Below, piece by piece: positions 1-8,623 of a stretch of DNA of 64,000 nucleotides (positions are counted from its first letter, which is position 1; each line of letters begins with the position of its first letter). The translations under genes and the position numbers were made by a program. The notes under the pieces are model-generated. The model saw nothing but the letters and a program-made list of their open reading frames with translations. It searched no databases and had not been told where the DNA came from. The DNA lies in assembly GCA_018417955.1 (NCBI GenBank), contig JACTVC010000003.1, forward strand, positions 1,488,001 through 1,552,000. The letters run 5' to 3'. This stretch comes from Laccaria trichodermophora (taxonomy: Eukaryota; Basidiomycota; Agaricomycetes; Agaricales; Hydnangiaceae).

Positions 1-1025
1 GCACGTCGCCTCTCCAGATAGCTCGCCTCATGCATAATCACGATTAGCCCGGATCCATGCTTTGATGGCGGAGAAAGCCTCCTCTATTGGGTTGAAATCG
101 GGAGAGAATGCCGGAAGGAACACAAGCCGCATTCCACTAGTAAAGCCGTAAGATAAATTGTTTGCGTGGATGACATACTCAAACTTGGGACCTACCGCGC
201 TTCCACCATCTCTCGCAATCGCTCGGATTTGTGGATACTTGCATTGTCCATGACAACGACTGAATTGCGAGCGGGGAAAGGGTTCATGTTACATATCCAG
301 AAGTCCGTCAACAAACTCATTGAAAAGTTCTGAGTTATATGAACGATCTATAATGTCGAGGTGTAAGATGCCGCTGAGCGAGAGAGCAGGAAGAATAGAG
401 TATCTGGAAAGTTTGTGAGTGAGGCATGAAGTAGAATGGCTGAAATTCACTACTCACCGCTTTCCGCGTACAAAATAGTCGTGGCGGCGTGCGCAAGTCC
501 CAATTGGAGACCATGCATAACCATGCTTGGTGGTGTTACGATTACAGGCAGACTCATCAACAAAGACCAGTTGTTCCGGTTTGTAATTCTCTGCAATTGA
601 TATCTGATATTCTGCACGTCGGTCTTCATTGCGTTCCAGAGCCGGGCGCGTCACCTGTGTACAGTAGGTGTCAGACCGATTTTCAGCAGTGCAATGTCAA
701 GAAGTGATATACGATACTTTTTTGCGTGCAAACCCTCGTCGCCTGAGTGTCTCCCGGATAGTCCACTCTGACACGCATACTCCACGGGCTTCTTGAAGCT
801 CGAACTGTAGTTCAGAGATGTAGAGGTCTGGCGTTCGTTCAATGAGTCCCTCTAGGAACTGGGGTGATACCAGTGTGAGCAAAACAACCCAACATCATCG
901 ACGCATGAAGCTTACGGATGCATCCAAAGCATTCAATGATCTTGGACGGCCAGCCTGGTATGGAACGCGCACAACCGAGCCTGTCGTCCTAGAAAGATGG
1001 AGAACTCGATTGACGGTCCGGTGAC

Positions 1026-1031
1026 TGATAC
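1026..1031. repeat. Target-site duplication, left copy (TGATAC)
   Basis: It is identical to 2485-2490 on the far side of the inserted element. The host transposase codons GGT ATC A(GT) span it on the minus strand. Confidence 0.8.
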
Positions 1032-1046
1032 ACTGTGCAGGTCACG

Positions 1047-1290
1047 CTGGTTGAAGTTCAACCTAACTTTTCAACCTAGCATAGGTCGTATTCAACCGCT
1101 TTTTAGGTTGATTTTCATCAACCTTAGGTTGGTGATCAACCTGGGTCACTTTGGTTGATTAACAACCTAAAATGGCCGTTTTCAACCTAAGGCTTCTGAG
1201 GCTGTTATACCGGCCAATTTCAACTAACCAAAGGTTGAATTCAACCTATTGTTGGTTAGTTTTAACTTGAATGATGGTTGATATTTAACC
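1047..1290. repeat. Left subterminal GGTTGA/TCAACC repeat cluster
   Basis: There are more than a dozen copies of CAACCTA/TAGGTTG and GGTTGA/TCAACC in both orientations, many forming short palindromes such as GGTTGATTNNCAACC. The same motifs fill 2280-2475. In DNA transposons such arrays usually act as transposase binding sites; here that role is inferred only. Confidence 0.8.
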
Positions 1291-2279
1291 AATATTGAAG
1301 TGATTCTGATAAAAAAACATTATATATTGCTCGTATCACAGGACAACAGTGTGCTATTGCTAGTAATGGTACACTGGGTTGAGGATATGATAGGAAAACA
1401 CCATCAGAGGTCACTGCAATGCATAGAATGTGAGGAACAGGTCGGAAAGGAAAGGGAAATATACAACTTACTGACATGTCAAACCCCCAGCCGAAAGCAT
1501 CTCCCAAACATCGAACTACCACGACAGCATCCAATCAAACAATTCTAGCCAGCAACAAAGGTGAATTAGTAGGTGTTTATGTATGAGTTGATTAGGGACG
1601 AGACTTACGTGTTCATATGTCGCCGACCCTCTCATCCCTGCTCGCAGTTGTGCCCTGCACATGATCTCTCGGCGTGATCGCTTCCGTGCCTCGACTATTT
1701 GGCACTCATCAACTAGCGTTCGGTCAACGGTACATTAACAAATATCAGCGACTCAGTGGAGGGTGACTTACTCTGCCTAGCGCCTTCTCGTTTTCGCTAT
1801 CTGGTGTCTTCCAGCCTTAGGCTGAGCCGGGACTTAATCCTGTAGCCAACATTAGCACGAATGTAAGTCGCATAGCGTGGACTTACCCTTGATTCATTAT
1901 GGCTCCCGCCTCTGTGAAGTGGTCAATTTAAGCTTGGTCTACCATTGTGAGGGAGGGAACGTACCTGGGTCGAGCAGAGATTAGACAAGTTTCCGAGGTG
2001 AGTTGAAGACTATCCAAACACCGAAGGAGGAAGGTGGGTGGACAAGGAGAGCGGAGAACATGATGGTTGCATTGCAAAACTGCAGACCCGATAGTTTCCG
2101 AAATGGAGAAATCAACTTCCCACGACTGTCAATGGCAACTCCAGCGTCCTCATCGCGTACCCGAGGCCAACTCAAGGCTACAATTTAGTGTCGTGTAAGA
2201 TTAGGTTATGAGAATATTTTTTTGAGTGTAGTATTGTAGGTATACGTACATACTGCTGAGTTTTTTAACGAAGGATGAA

Positions 2280-2475
2280 GTCAACCTATCTTAGGTTGAT
2301 ATTCACACCAAGTTCGCTACTGTCGCGACGTTGATTATCAACCAGTCTTTAGTTGATCACTTAGGTTGGTGATCAACCAAAAAAACAGGTTGATTTTTTT
2401 CAACCTAAATTTTAACTGACCTCTGGTTGAAAGGTAAAATTCAACCTAATATTTGTTGAATATCAACCAAAGCTG
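2280..2475. repeat. Right subterminal GGTTGA/TCAACC repeat cluster
   Basis: This is the mirror of the cluster at 1047-1290. It has repeated AGGTTGAT, TCAACCTA and GGTTGATCA motifs in both orientations leading up to the right terminal repeat ending at 2484. Confidence 0.8.
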
Positions 2476-2484
2476 CCTTCACAG

Positions 2485-2490
2485 TGATAC
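2485..2490. repeat. Target-site duplication, right copy (TGATAC)
   Basis: It is identical to 1026-1031. The seventh base differs (C here, A at 1032), so the duplication is 6 bases, or 7 with one later substitution. Confidence 0.8.
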
Positions 2491-2643
2491 CTGTGACATG
2501 AGCGATGTCGCTTGAGCGCATGCGAGCGGACATGTAAACAAGTTGCTCTTTCGCGGGCTTTGGGATGTGTCGACGATTGCCTGGCATAGTGTTTGGGGGA
2601 GAGGGAAACGTGAACGATGGCCATGGTTTGTCGCACAGTAGTA

Positions 2644-3465
2644 CTGTGGTATTTCGACCGACTGTTCGGCCAATGTGACGCGTGACGGCCTCGAACAGAT
2701 TGGGCTGGTGTTCGAAATCGGGGTGACCGTGTGACATAGCAACAAAACTGTTCGGCGAGCGACACAACTGTTCATTGAGTGGTTGTTGGCATGGCGTCTG
2801 GCACCAACCTTCTTGCCTCCTCCTCCACCTCTCATCCAATGTGACTCTTGTCACTAATTGTGGCCCAAAAGGCTTAAATCCCTATAATTCGGCATCCACT
2901 TCCCATTTGGACACAGAAATTCATTGCTTTAATGGCCTGAATCACGGAAACAAGGAAATGACTTTGTGGATCATGATGCGAAGAGGTTAGTGTGTTGCCT
3001 GGCTCATTTTTTGACGTTTACAAACCAACATATTAGATCCGTGCCTGGGTTTATGGCCTCTTGTGCACTTGGGGCAATCCACCTAGCATGGTCGCCCTCG
3101 ACTTCGACATTGTGCCTCTCTTTTTACATGCCACCCTCTTCCCTCAACCAGAGGTGTCAATTGAGGAGCTCCTCATTTGATCTCTCATTTGAGAGCTTGA
3201 CAAGTCATGAAGCTCATTGAGCGCTCCGGGAACTGCCAACCAATGACCATCAAGACGAGGGAGTAGATGAAGATTTCGATGTAATATAGCTTTGTAATAG
3301 GTGTCTGCTGTGCAGCGCGAAAAAGAAAAAATTAGAGAAACTTTCCCTTTTTGGATAAAATGTCACCCTATTCAACCTTCCAAGTGACCTGTGACAAGGA
3401 CCCAGATCTGTTCGGTTCAGAGCTCAATGTGACAAGTGACCGAACAGTCAGTCGAAATACCACAG
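2644..3465. mobile_element. TA-flanked inverted-repeat element (Tc1/mariner-type MITE)
   Basis: The ends share CTGTGGTATTTCGAC followed by YGACTGTTCGGYCA, read inward from 2644 and, in reverse complement, from 3465. Similarity continues imperfectly for about 100 bases (GTGTGACAT and GAACAGAT motifs). TA dinucleotides flank it (2642-2643 and 3466-3467), as expected for Tc1/mariner target duplication. The 822-base body holds no supported gene. It sits about 55 bases upstream of the start codon of the transposase relic, but its orientation shows it is a separate element. Confidence 0.75.
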
Positions 3466-3467
3466 TA

Positions 3468-4069
3468 CACCATCGCCCTAATTCCTACCCCACCTTAAAC
3501 AAGATCACTAAGCGGAGCGTTGTGGAAACTGGTCTATCGATACCTCGATAGCTGTAACATAGTGCCAAATCGGCTTCTAGAGAGGACTTTGACCTCTTGA
3601 GCCCCCGCCATTCAGAAAGACCTTCGAGCCTACGCAGCCATATTTAATAAGTGCGAAGTCATATGACTTGTAGTGATTGACTTATGCAACACCGATACTC
3701 ACCTCGCATCCAGCCCTTTTACACCTCAGCACCCCATCGCATCCTGAGTGCAATACCACACCGCATAAGCATCCGTTTAGAGCATCTGACATGTTTTGCT
3801 TTGGAACGCACTTTCGTTTAGAACGGCTGGTTTCTTGCAAAGGTACGCTTTCACCTGTTGCATCAATACAGTTGATTCTGCCTTGACGATAGTCTCTTAT
3901 ACAGACCTTAGTATTACAAATGATATGAGTGCCCTGTCCAGCTTCGAGTGGCGTTGTAGTACACTGCCCGACGAATCCATGTTTGGCACGCCGGATCGGC
4001 CAATCCGCCGGACTGCCGGAACTCCAAGATCTCGAATTTGTCATCCTTTGTGTTTGCACATACACCACC
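3468..4069. other. Intergenic, no gene seen
   Basis: It lies between the TA-flanked element and the nuclease-kinase gene. Several short overlapping ORFs exist on both strands, but none shows a domain, and the longest (minus, 3682-4077) overlaps the next gene. It presumably contains the promoter of copy A. Confidence 0.5.
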
Positions 4070-5937
4070 ATGTCCAACCTACATAATTTTTTGGTGGAAC
4101 ATGCGATGTTTCCATTCCCTCAGCCTATTGAAGGCAGCCTATCTGCCGACATCCCAGATATATCTTTAGTTGAAGCTCCGGTGCTCGACGGGGAATGGAA
4201 AGCCAACTTTGCCATCCGAGACGTTACCCTCGTCGAGAAACTTTGCAGTACTCTCAAGAACATTCTTGGAGATACATTTTTATCAGCGGAAGGCGAAAAA
4301 CAACTCCTATCACGGTTTTCACCGAGGATACAGTTCACTCCGCGTGGTCGAGAAGACCCTGACTGGACACATAATCCAAGTGAAACTCATGTAAGTTCTT
4401 AGCTCTTCATTCAAGGTCCAGCAAGCAGGGCTGATCTTTGGAACAGAGTCGGCTTTTGTTGTCCACAGGCGTACTCAAAGCTCTAGGGGACTGCTTGTGG
4501 GAATGTGGGATGCGACTTGTGGTAAAAACAGAACAAGTTGCGGGCAGAGGGAGCTCCAAGATCGACTACGTCTTAAATGTAGATGGCGAGGACGGGGGTC
4601 TCGTTGATGCGAAATCTACGTCCGTCATGCATGATGTTCTCAAGCATTTGCCGCAGAACGGTATCGAGCTGACATGGGCTCACGGTCAAAGTTTGGCGCT
4701 GAGGATGCTTACACATGTGCGTACAATACTTCGTTGTCGACAACGCCGGCATACAAGAAATACATCCAGGCTGCATTGTACATGGGTTTGAGAAAGATGG
4801 AATGGCTCTTCATTAGCTCCCACAATTACTGGATTGTGTGTCGCCTTGTGAGGGGCAATCTCCATCCTTTCCTCGCCTACTCGCCAATAATCAGCATCAA
4901 TGGCTCATCAGAGCCCTTCCGAGCACTCCTAGGCGCCATCTTGTCCGTCGTCAAAAAGGTTCCTGTCGAGCCTACCAAACTCAATCCCAGTCTGGAACTC
5001 GATACCATCGATGAAAAAGATTTACGTGAAGATGGTTCTGGTAATTCAGGAGAAGAAATTGCGAACAGTCCTCCGAATAGCCGTAGCCGCCATAGCAACG
5101 GCCAGAGTAAGGCCGAGTCTGGGTTAATGGTTTGTTCATGCCTCCTGTCGCCTGTCATTTATTTGTCTTACTCTTTTCTTTCTTAGGTCACTTCGTCTTC
5201 CCAAAATTCCCCTGAATCCTCCCACGTCTGGATACATCTCCATACCTTCTCGAACAATACGCTCGCCCTTCCGCAGTGCGCCAAGAATGAGAATCGGCGC
5301 CTGTGGTTGACCCGTTTTGTGGGGTCTGGGTCAACTGGCAATGTCTGGCAATGTCACTTTGATGGCAGCGATGATCTTTTCATAGCGAAGATAGTCGAGG
5401 TGCTAAGCCCTGCTGACGCAGACAAGCGACAACGACTCCATGATGAGTTTAACATCTACCTTACCTTGGAAACTTGTCAACCACACGATCGTATCGCCCC
5501 TCGCTGCTATGGTGCCTTTGAAGGCAATGGCGTGGCCATTCTCATTCTCGATTTATGTGACGGCGTTCTGAATGAGTGGGAAGAGCTCAGCCATTCTGAG
5601 CGGTAAGCAGTAGCAAAAAAGTTGCTCTCACTGATGATCATAATTTCCTGCAGATTGCAATTGTATAAGTCGATAGAGGACCTTCATCGTATTGGGATAA
5701 TCCATGGAGACTTGGAACCGCGGAATATTGGTCGTGTTCGTGAACGTGGCCTCTGCCTCATTGACTTTTCGGAAAGCGGGAGGCACATCTGCAAGGGGAG
5801 CAAGGTATGGTCACTTCACTCGATTGCTTACACGTCAGACTGTCTCATCCAAAAAACAGATATGCTCCGAACTCCAAACACTGCCAACGATCTTGAGGAA
5901 ACGGCAGCCCCTTCGAAATGTAAATTTTGGGTGTTGA
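4070..5937 (+). CDS. PD-(D/E)XK nuclease-like / protein kinase fusion, copy A (Crinkler-type architecture)
   Basis: Exons as spliced: 4070-4390, 4447 onward, to 5129, 5187-5602, 5654-5804, 5860-5937. The N-terminal half carries KID(x12)DAK within GSSKID...GLVDAKS, a D-x12-(D/E)-x-K pattern like restriction-endonuclease-fold nucleases. The C-terminal half is a small kinase: glycine loop GSGSTGNVW, lysine in IAKIV, HGDLEPRN catalytic loop, and IDFSES in place of DFG. It ends about 35 residues after DFS, which I recall as usual for related mushroom proteins. Nuclease plus kinase is an architecture described for Crinkler-type effectors. Between the two halves (about 4625-4700) the frame changes. 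Either a weak 68-base intron (GTCATG...CAAAG, with a CTGAC branch site) bridges it, or this is a frameshift; copy B is open there. Function and expression are inferred, not shown. Confidence 0.6.
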
Positions 5938-6065
5938 TGGGGTCCAAGTCTTCTTGTTGCGCATTAGATAATTATAAAATATGTAGTCGTTTGTCTGTTT
6001 CATTTGTTTCTATTGTACGATAGTACCTTCTCCAGATCCAATGCACCTCCCAGCTTTCTTTGAAC

Positions 6066-6168
6066 CTATTACGTTCGCGATTACTGTCATGTGTCACCAA
6101 TGCATTGACATTTCGTAGCATTTCGTTGCAAGTCATTACTCGTCATTTCGTGCGTCTTGTCACCCAGC
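6066..6168 (+). repeat. Inverted repeat arm downstream of copy A
   Basis: It shares TTCGCGAT, GTCA, ACTCGTCATT and CGTCTTGTCACCCA in order with the reverse complement of 6849-6925. It is part of the same inverted duplication as the two nuclease-kinase genes. Confidence 0.7.
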
Positions 6169-6848
6169 GCATTTGATATACATTGTCCTGGCGTCTAGTC
6201 TATCAACTGTTGAAATCTAATCAGCAAGCGTAGATTGTTCGCGTGATCAAGAGAAAAGAGGGAATGGGATTTTGATGGGATTCCGGTTGTCTCTGTGAAT
6301 GACAGAGACAAACGGATGGGTAACTACAGTACAAGGCATCGTATATAAACTGTAGACTACGAAAATAAAATGGGTAAAGGTAAAACACCCCTAAGGATGC
6401 ATGAAAACGAACAAAGAAAGGGTTGTACCTGAAATCCACACGGTGGAATACTTTACGTCTGTTTGTACGCCGTCATCATCGTCGTGAAACAGACTCCAGA
6501 GAAATTCAAAGCAGCCAATTGCAACCAACAGCCAACAAAGGATCCCAAAATCACTTTTTAAGAAAAAAAAGCATTTACTCTTTATCTAATCGCCGTAGCG
6601 GGCTTTGCGCCCGTAGGCGCGCTATGGTGATTGTTTTCTTGTAGTACGTTTTCGTCAATATTCAAGGTCAATCCCATAAATTATATTCTCAATGTTTCGG
6701 TTCAATTCGACACGAAAGCGAACGCCGACTATAATTCGAACTCCAGAGGGGAAGATGGAGTTGCTGAAACGGTCATACTAGAACGGCTTAGCAAAAGACT
6801 ACCAGGGCAGTGATTTACTGAGAATATTTTACTTTGCTATTATGGTTG

Positions 6849-6925
6849 TTGGGTGACAAGACGTACAGAATGACGAGTGGTGACTGGCAACGAGATGTGA
6901 ATGTGACGGTGATCGCGAACAATTA
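6849..6925 (-). repeat. Inverted repeat arm downstream of copy B
   Basis: This is the reverse-complement counterpart of 6066-6168. It places the 3' flank of copy B directly after its shortened coding region. Confidence 0.7.
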
Positions 6926-6945
6926 AATAGGGCACCAGGCGAACT

Positions 6946-7973
6946 TTAACAAAGCTGGGAAGGGATGTACTCTGAGCCAGAATCTATATCGTCTTCGGGT
7001 AAAGGACCCTCGTCTTCTTCTTCTTCATTGATCGGGTCGAGAGCCATCTTAGGGTCAAACAGAGTAGGCTCCACAGGAAACTTCTTGGCGACGGACATGA
7101 TGGCGCCGAGGAGTGCTCGAAACGGGGTTGAAGAGTTTTCAATGCTGACCATTGGCGAATACGCTAGAAAAGGATGGAGATCGCCCTTCACCAGGCGGCA
7201 CACGATCCAGTGATTGTGGGAGCTAATGAAGAGCCATTCCATCTTCCTTAAACCCATGTATGTATAACGCAGACTGGATGTAATTCTTAGACGCCAGCGT
7301 TATGGGCAACGAAGTATTGTGCTCACCTTTGTAAGCATCCTCGGCACCAGCAGTTGGTTGCGAACCCACGTCATTTTGAAACCCTTCTTCGCTAACCTCA
7401 GGTTGGCAAAGTATAACAGAAGTAGATTTCCCCTCAACGAGACCCGCGCGCTCGCCATCCAGAAATAGATCGAAGTCGATCTTGGAGCTCCCTTGGTCCG
7501 CAGTCTTTTCTCTCTTCACCCTTAGTTGTTGTGTCCCGTACTCCCACAAGCAGTCTCCTAGCACTTTCAAGGCCCCTATGGACAACAAATGTTGACTCTG
7601 TTCCAAGATCAGCCCAAATTGCCCCACATCGAACGAAGAGCTAAAAAGTTACGTGGCTTTCATTTGGATTTTGTGCCCAGTCGAGGTCTTCTCGACCACG
7701 CTCAGAGAACTGTATCCTGGGTAAAAACCAGTCGAGGAGTTGCTTTTCGCCCTCCGCCGACAGCAGGGTATCGCCTAGCATGAGCTCCAGAGCCTTACAA
7801 AGCTTGTCGAGAAGGGTATCGTCTCGGATAGCGTAGTTGGCTTTCCACTCCTTGTCAAGCATGGCGACCTCATCCAACGTGATGTCCGTAGTGCTCGCAC
7901 GGTCGCGGCGTATCGTAGGTACAGGGGTAGGAAACATCGCACTTTCTACCAGGAAAGTATGGAAGTTGGACAT
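6946..7973 (-). pseudogene. Nuclease-like / kinase fusion, copy B: kinase deleted and frameshifted
   Basis: This is a paralogue of copy A in inverted orientation. Exon 1 is 7973-7653, an intron spans 7652-7598, and the coding sequence then continues to 6946. The nuclease-like motif is present (GSSKID...GLVEGKS, D-x12-E-x-K, closer to the consensus than in copy A). A 4-base duplication (TACATACAT at about 7255-7262) shifts the frame just before the segment shared with copy A (WLFISSHN...). The coding similarity then stops after EYIP, and the sequence jumps straight to the 3' flank homologous to about 6050 downstream of copy A, so the whole kinase domain is missing. It is probably non-functional. 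Confidence 0.75.
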
Positions 7974-8059
7974 GATGATGGAGGTTGGACGTGAACGTTG
8001 AATATTTGAATGCCAACCCCAACAATGCTAGGTACTTATAGCGGCCAAAATAGTGAGAC

Positions 8060-8430
8060 GTCATTTCAACGTGACATTTTTCTAATCAGATAAGATTAAG
8101 TCACGGGCACCTTCCCGGAGTGGTTAACGACAGCCACGACCTCGAAACATCAATTTAAGATGGACCCCACCACCCGACGGTCTTCCTGTTTGAGAAATCG
8201 TCAAGGTGAGGGCTTAGCTTGCGGTGATTCCATCGCTTGACATCTCTGTCTACATCAGCAGGGAAGGAGACTCAGCCTTCTGCCTCAGTTGAGGCAGAAG
8301 ACTCTCACAGAAACAAGTATCATTACACCGAGAAATACATCCAGAAAATGTAATAGAGATGACATCGGGTTAGATATTGTTCGAAACCCACCCACAGCAT
8401 CAAACAGTCTTCCTGATCAGATTAGGATTG
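8060..8430. repeat. Segment duplicated from the RING-gene 5' region (33.86-34.24 kb)
   Basis: From about 8082 (CTAATCAGATAAGATTAAG) to about 8430 the sequence matches the reverse complement of 33860-34238, covering promoter, first exon, first intron and part of exon 2 of the RING gene. It breaks off at CTTCCTGAT. Small indels separate the copies. Confidence 0.85.
8160..8430 (+). pseudogene. Truncated 5' fragment of the RING-finger gene
   Basis: It begins MDPTTRRSSCLRNRQ and has the same intron as the full gene (GTGAGGGCTT...ATCAGCAG). It continues with GKETQPSASVEAEDSHRNK and NTSRKCNRD...NPPTASNSLPD. An 11-base deletion after AACAAG shifts the frame, the internal ATG is ACG, and the sequence loses all similarity at about 8430, before the coiled region and RING domain. 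It lies divergently 186 bases from the start of copy B. Confidence 0.8.
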
Positions 8431-8623
8431 TAAAGACGTACTTACTAAGTTACTTTGAGCAGACATGGAGGTGAGGTGTGACACAATGCTGTGACGAGTG
8501 GTGTATAATATTCATCGCATGCCTTAGCGCTGGGTCAACTACTTTCTTTGTTTTCAAGTTTCTTTGTCCTTTCTCTTATATCATCTCTTGACTTGAACGT
8601 TTGAACCCTCACACTATCTGAAC

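Larger units (their letters stand above)
1032..2484. mobile_element. Non-autonomous DNA transposon inserted in the transposase gene
   Basis: The ends form an imperfect terminal inverted repeat of about 30 bases: CTGTGCAGGTCACGCT from 1033 rightwards against CTGTGAAGGCAGCTTT read leftwards from 2484, both followed by GGTTGAnnTTCAAC. The 6-base sequence TGATAC flanks both sides (1026-1031 and 2485-2490), and the interrupted transposase becomes in-frame when one copy is removed. The interior (about 1300-2275) has no long ORF and no recognisable transposase, so the element is non-autonomous. The superfamily is unresolved: a 6-7 base target duplication does not fit Tc1/mariner (TA) or hAT (8), and the ends match no family I can name with confidence. 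Confidence 0.85.
28..2587 (-). pseudogene. Tc1/mariner-type DDE transposase relic, split by an inserted element
   Basis: The N-terminus (start at 2587, MPGNRRHIPKPAKEQ...) is a helix-turn-helix start typical of fungal Tc1/mariner transposases. It stops at 2485 where another element is inserted and resumes at 1031. Removing that element and one copy of the duplicated target makes the reading continuous (...HVTGI-SHRTVNRV...). Further introns fit at 915-859, 717-655, 457-404 and 195-137. The catalytic triad region is visible: VFVDES, then VVVMDNASIHKS, then FSPDFNPIEEAFSAIKAW before a stop at 28. One extra base near 280-290 (between ...VDGLLD and NMNPFP) breaks the frame, so the gene is dead even apart from the insertion. 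The family assignment rests on motif order; activity is excluded by the breaks. The element's own left terminal repeat is not visible and may lie outside the window. Confidence 0.85.
5938..6945. other. Centre of an inverted duplication, no gene seen
   Basis: This lies between the 3' ends of the two nuclease-kinase copies. The outer parts (6066-6168 and 6849-6925) are inverted copies of each other. The middle, about 6180-6840, shows no counterpart and only short ORFs without recognisable domains. Confidence 0.6.

Noticed and set aside
842..1024. In-frame stop codon in the N-terminal third of the transposase
   Set aside because: A well-formed intron (GTAAGC...CACCCCAG, 915-859) removes the stop and joins LDAS to FLEGLIERTPDL in frame.
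2441..2482. The inserted 1.45 kb element lying inside a transposase intron (GTGAAG...GCACAG)
   Set aside because: The bases that look like a donor and acceptor are the element's own terminal repeats. The TGATAC duplication and the exact in-frame rejoining show it hit coding sequence.
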